Below are positions 63,081 through 64,000 of a stretch of 64,000 nt of DNA, piece by piece (positions within the stretch are counted from its first letter, which is position 1; every line of letters starts with the position of its first letter). Made by a program: the position numbers and the translations under genes. This DNA comes from Sphingobacteriales bacterium UTBCD1. Lineage in GTDB: Bacteria; Bacteroidota; Bacteroidia; Chitinophagales; Chitinophagaceae. Where the stretch lies: assembly GCA_002066995.1 (NCBI GenBank), contig MWTC01000052.1, positions 62,001 to 126,000 of the forward strand, given 5' to 3'. The notes beneath the pieces are model-generated. The model had not been told where the DNA came from and made no database searches. It saw only the letters and a program-made list of their open reading frames with translations.

Positions 63081-64000
63081 ATGCAAACCTCAACTGAAAA
63101 AAAATCCGTTGCAACAACAATTGGGATGAAAGGCGGTGAGTGGCTGATCAGAGAATCATCTCCGGCAGATACTTTTATTCCCGAAGAATTTAATGAGGAA
63201 CAACTGATGATTCGTGATATGTGCGATCAGTTCCTGGACAAAGAAATTTATCCTATTCTCGACAGGATTGATAACCTGGAGCCGGGCCTGATGAAATCAT
63301 TGGTGCAAAAGACAGGGGAGCAGGGCCTGTTGGCTGTTTCTTTTCCGGAAGAGTTTGGTGGAATGGGAAAAGATTTCGTCACTTCCACCATTGTAAATGA
63401 ATATCTCGGTGCCGGGTATTCTTTTTCCGTTGCTATTGCCGCACATACAGGTATTGGAACACTGCCGATTTTATATTTTGGGACACCGCAGCAGAAGCAA
63501 AAATATCTTCCCAGGCTTATCAGTGGTGAATGGGCAGGATCCTACGGACTTACAGAACCTAACAGCGGAAGTGATGCATTGGGAGCAAGGACAACTGCAA
63601 AACTGAGTGCTGATGGAAAAAATTATATATTAAACGGACAGAAATGCTGGATCACTAACGGCGGATTTTCACATGTGTACACTGTTTTTGCAAAAGTGGT
63701 TGGAGATAACCTGCCTGCAGACAAATCCGGGTTCACTGCTTTTATTATAGAAAGAGGAATGGAAGGATTTACCCAGGGGCCGGAGGAACATAAAATGGGT
63801 ATTAAAGGGTCTTCTACCGTTCAATTATATTTTCAGGATTGTAAGGTGCCGGTTGAAAATGTTTTAGGTGAAATCGGCAAAGGGCACAAGATTGCATTTA
63901 ATATTTTAAATATTGGCCGGTTGAAACTTTGTGCTGCTGCTGTTGGCGGATCAAGGAGAGCTATTACTGAATCAGTACAATATGCAACGGTACGGGAACA
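63081..64000 (+). CDS. Acyl-CoA dehydrogenase, N-terminal part (cut by window end)
   Basis: The frame from ATG 63081 is open to the window edge, giving at least 306 residues. It is a flavoprotein that introduces the 2,3-double bond in fatty acyl-CoA. The N-terminal helical domain is followed by the family signature 'YGLTEPNSGSDALGA', 'KCWITNGGFSHVYTVFAK' and 'EEHKMGIKGSSTVQLYF'. The catalytic Glu and the C-terminal domain lie beyond the window. Bacteroidota homologues are usually about 590 residues. It is downstream of a MarR gene and shares its promoter. Confidence 0.93.
   Translation, partial: MQTSTEKKSVATTIGMKGGEWLIRESSPADTFIPEEFNEEQLMIRDMCDQFLDKEIYPILDRIDNLEPGLMKSLVQKTGEQGLLAVSFPEEFGGMGKDFVTSTIVNEYLGAGYSFSVAIAAHTGIGTLPILYFGTPQQKQKYLPRLISGEWAGSYGLTEPNSGSDALGARTTAKLSADGKNYILNGQKCWITNGGFSHVYTVFAKVVGDNLPADKSGFTAFIIERGMEGFTQGPEEHKMGIKGSSTVQLYFQDCKVPVENVLGEIGKGHKIAFNILNIGRLKLCAAAVGGSRRAITESVQYATVRE

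Noticed and set aside
1-64000. CRISPR array or insertion sequence
   Set aside because: No regularly spaced repeats and no transposase frame were found on either strand.

Overview
The window reads as a chromosomal segment of a Bacteroidota bacterium, most likely of the Chitinophagaceae/Chitinophagia. The evidence is: several exact TAnnTTTG -7 promoter boxes, an alternative complex III (ActABCDEF) plus aa3 oxidase operon, many SPI/SPII-secreted hydrolases, a fused alpha/beta E1 dehydrogenase, Bacteroidota-type small proteins (DUF6787, DUF5522), and little use of Shine-Dalgarno sequences. The genus assignment is inference. There is no rRNA, confident tRNA, CRISPR array, intact insertion sequence or prophage.

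Layout. 0-5 kb: end of an SRPBCC gene, comB, and a large SWIM/SNF2 helicase. 5-10 kb: a secreted hypothetical protein, a gene-poor stretch with a small candidate gene and a decayed fragment of a type I methyltransferase (HsdM), then a two-component system whose kinase and regulator are separated by a serine hydrolase gene. 10-14 kb: an ECF sigma factor-folE-ferredoxin reductase operon and a lipoprotein gene that share an identically spaced promoter motif. 14-27 kb: a haem lipoprotein, MgtA, NagA, a dihaem cytochrome c, an esterase, an aspartyl protease with PDZ domain, an M16 protease pair, a small holin-like membrane protein and the fused E1. 27-37 kb, almost all on the minus strand: a class A-like serine hydrolase, a penicillin-acylase homologue, two class C-like serine hydrolases, a TMEM175 channel, a CarboxypepD_reg protein and a membrane-anchored PurN fusion.

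37.5-53.3 kb is the respiratory core: actA-F, cytochrome oxidase subunits II and I, haem O synthase, two subunit III proteins and subunit IV, then a terminator, SCO1 and a frameshifted DUF420 gene. Together these move electrons from quinol through the multihaem complex III to oxygen and supply haem and copper for assembly. 53.3-55.2 kb: an alkyltransferase-like protein, a DUF5522 protein, trmB and an unidentified structured RNA with its own promoter and terminator. 55.2-59.4 kb: Lrp regulator, flippase, Wzz-like protein and O-antigen ligase/polymerase in one run. 59.4-64 kb: an oligopeptide ABC permease, a GT2 glycosyltransferase, an alpha/beta hydrolase, then a MarR repressor with a perfect operator next to its start codon, followed by an acyl-CoA dehydrogenase that runs off the window.

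The most interesting points are the ECF promoter pair, the unidentified RNA, the PurN membrane fusion, the HsdM relic, the MarR operator, the near-leaderless promoters and the cluster of beta-lactam-fold hydrolases. No clearly new multi-gene system is visible.
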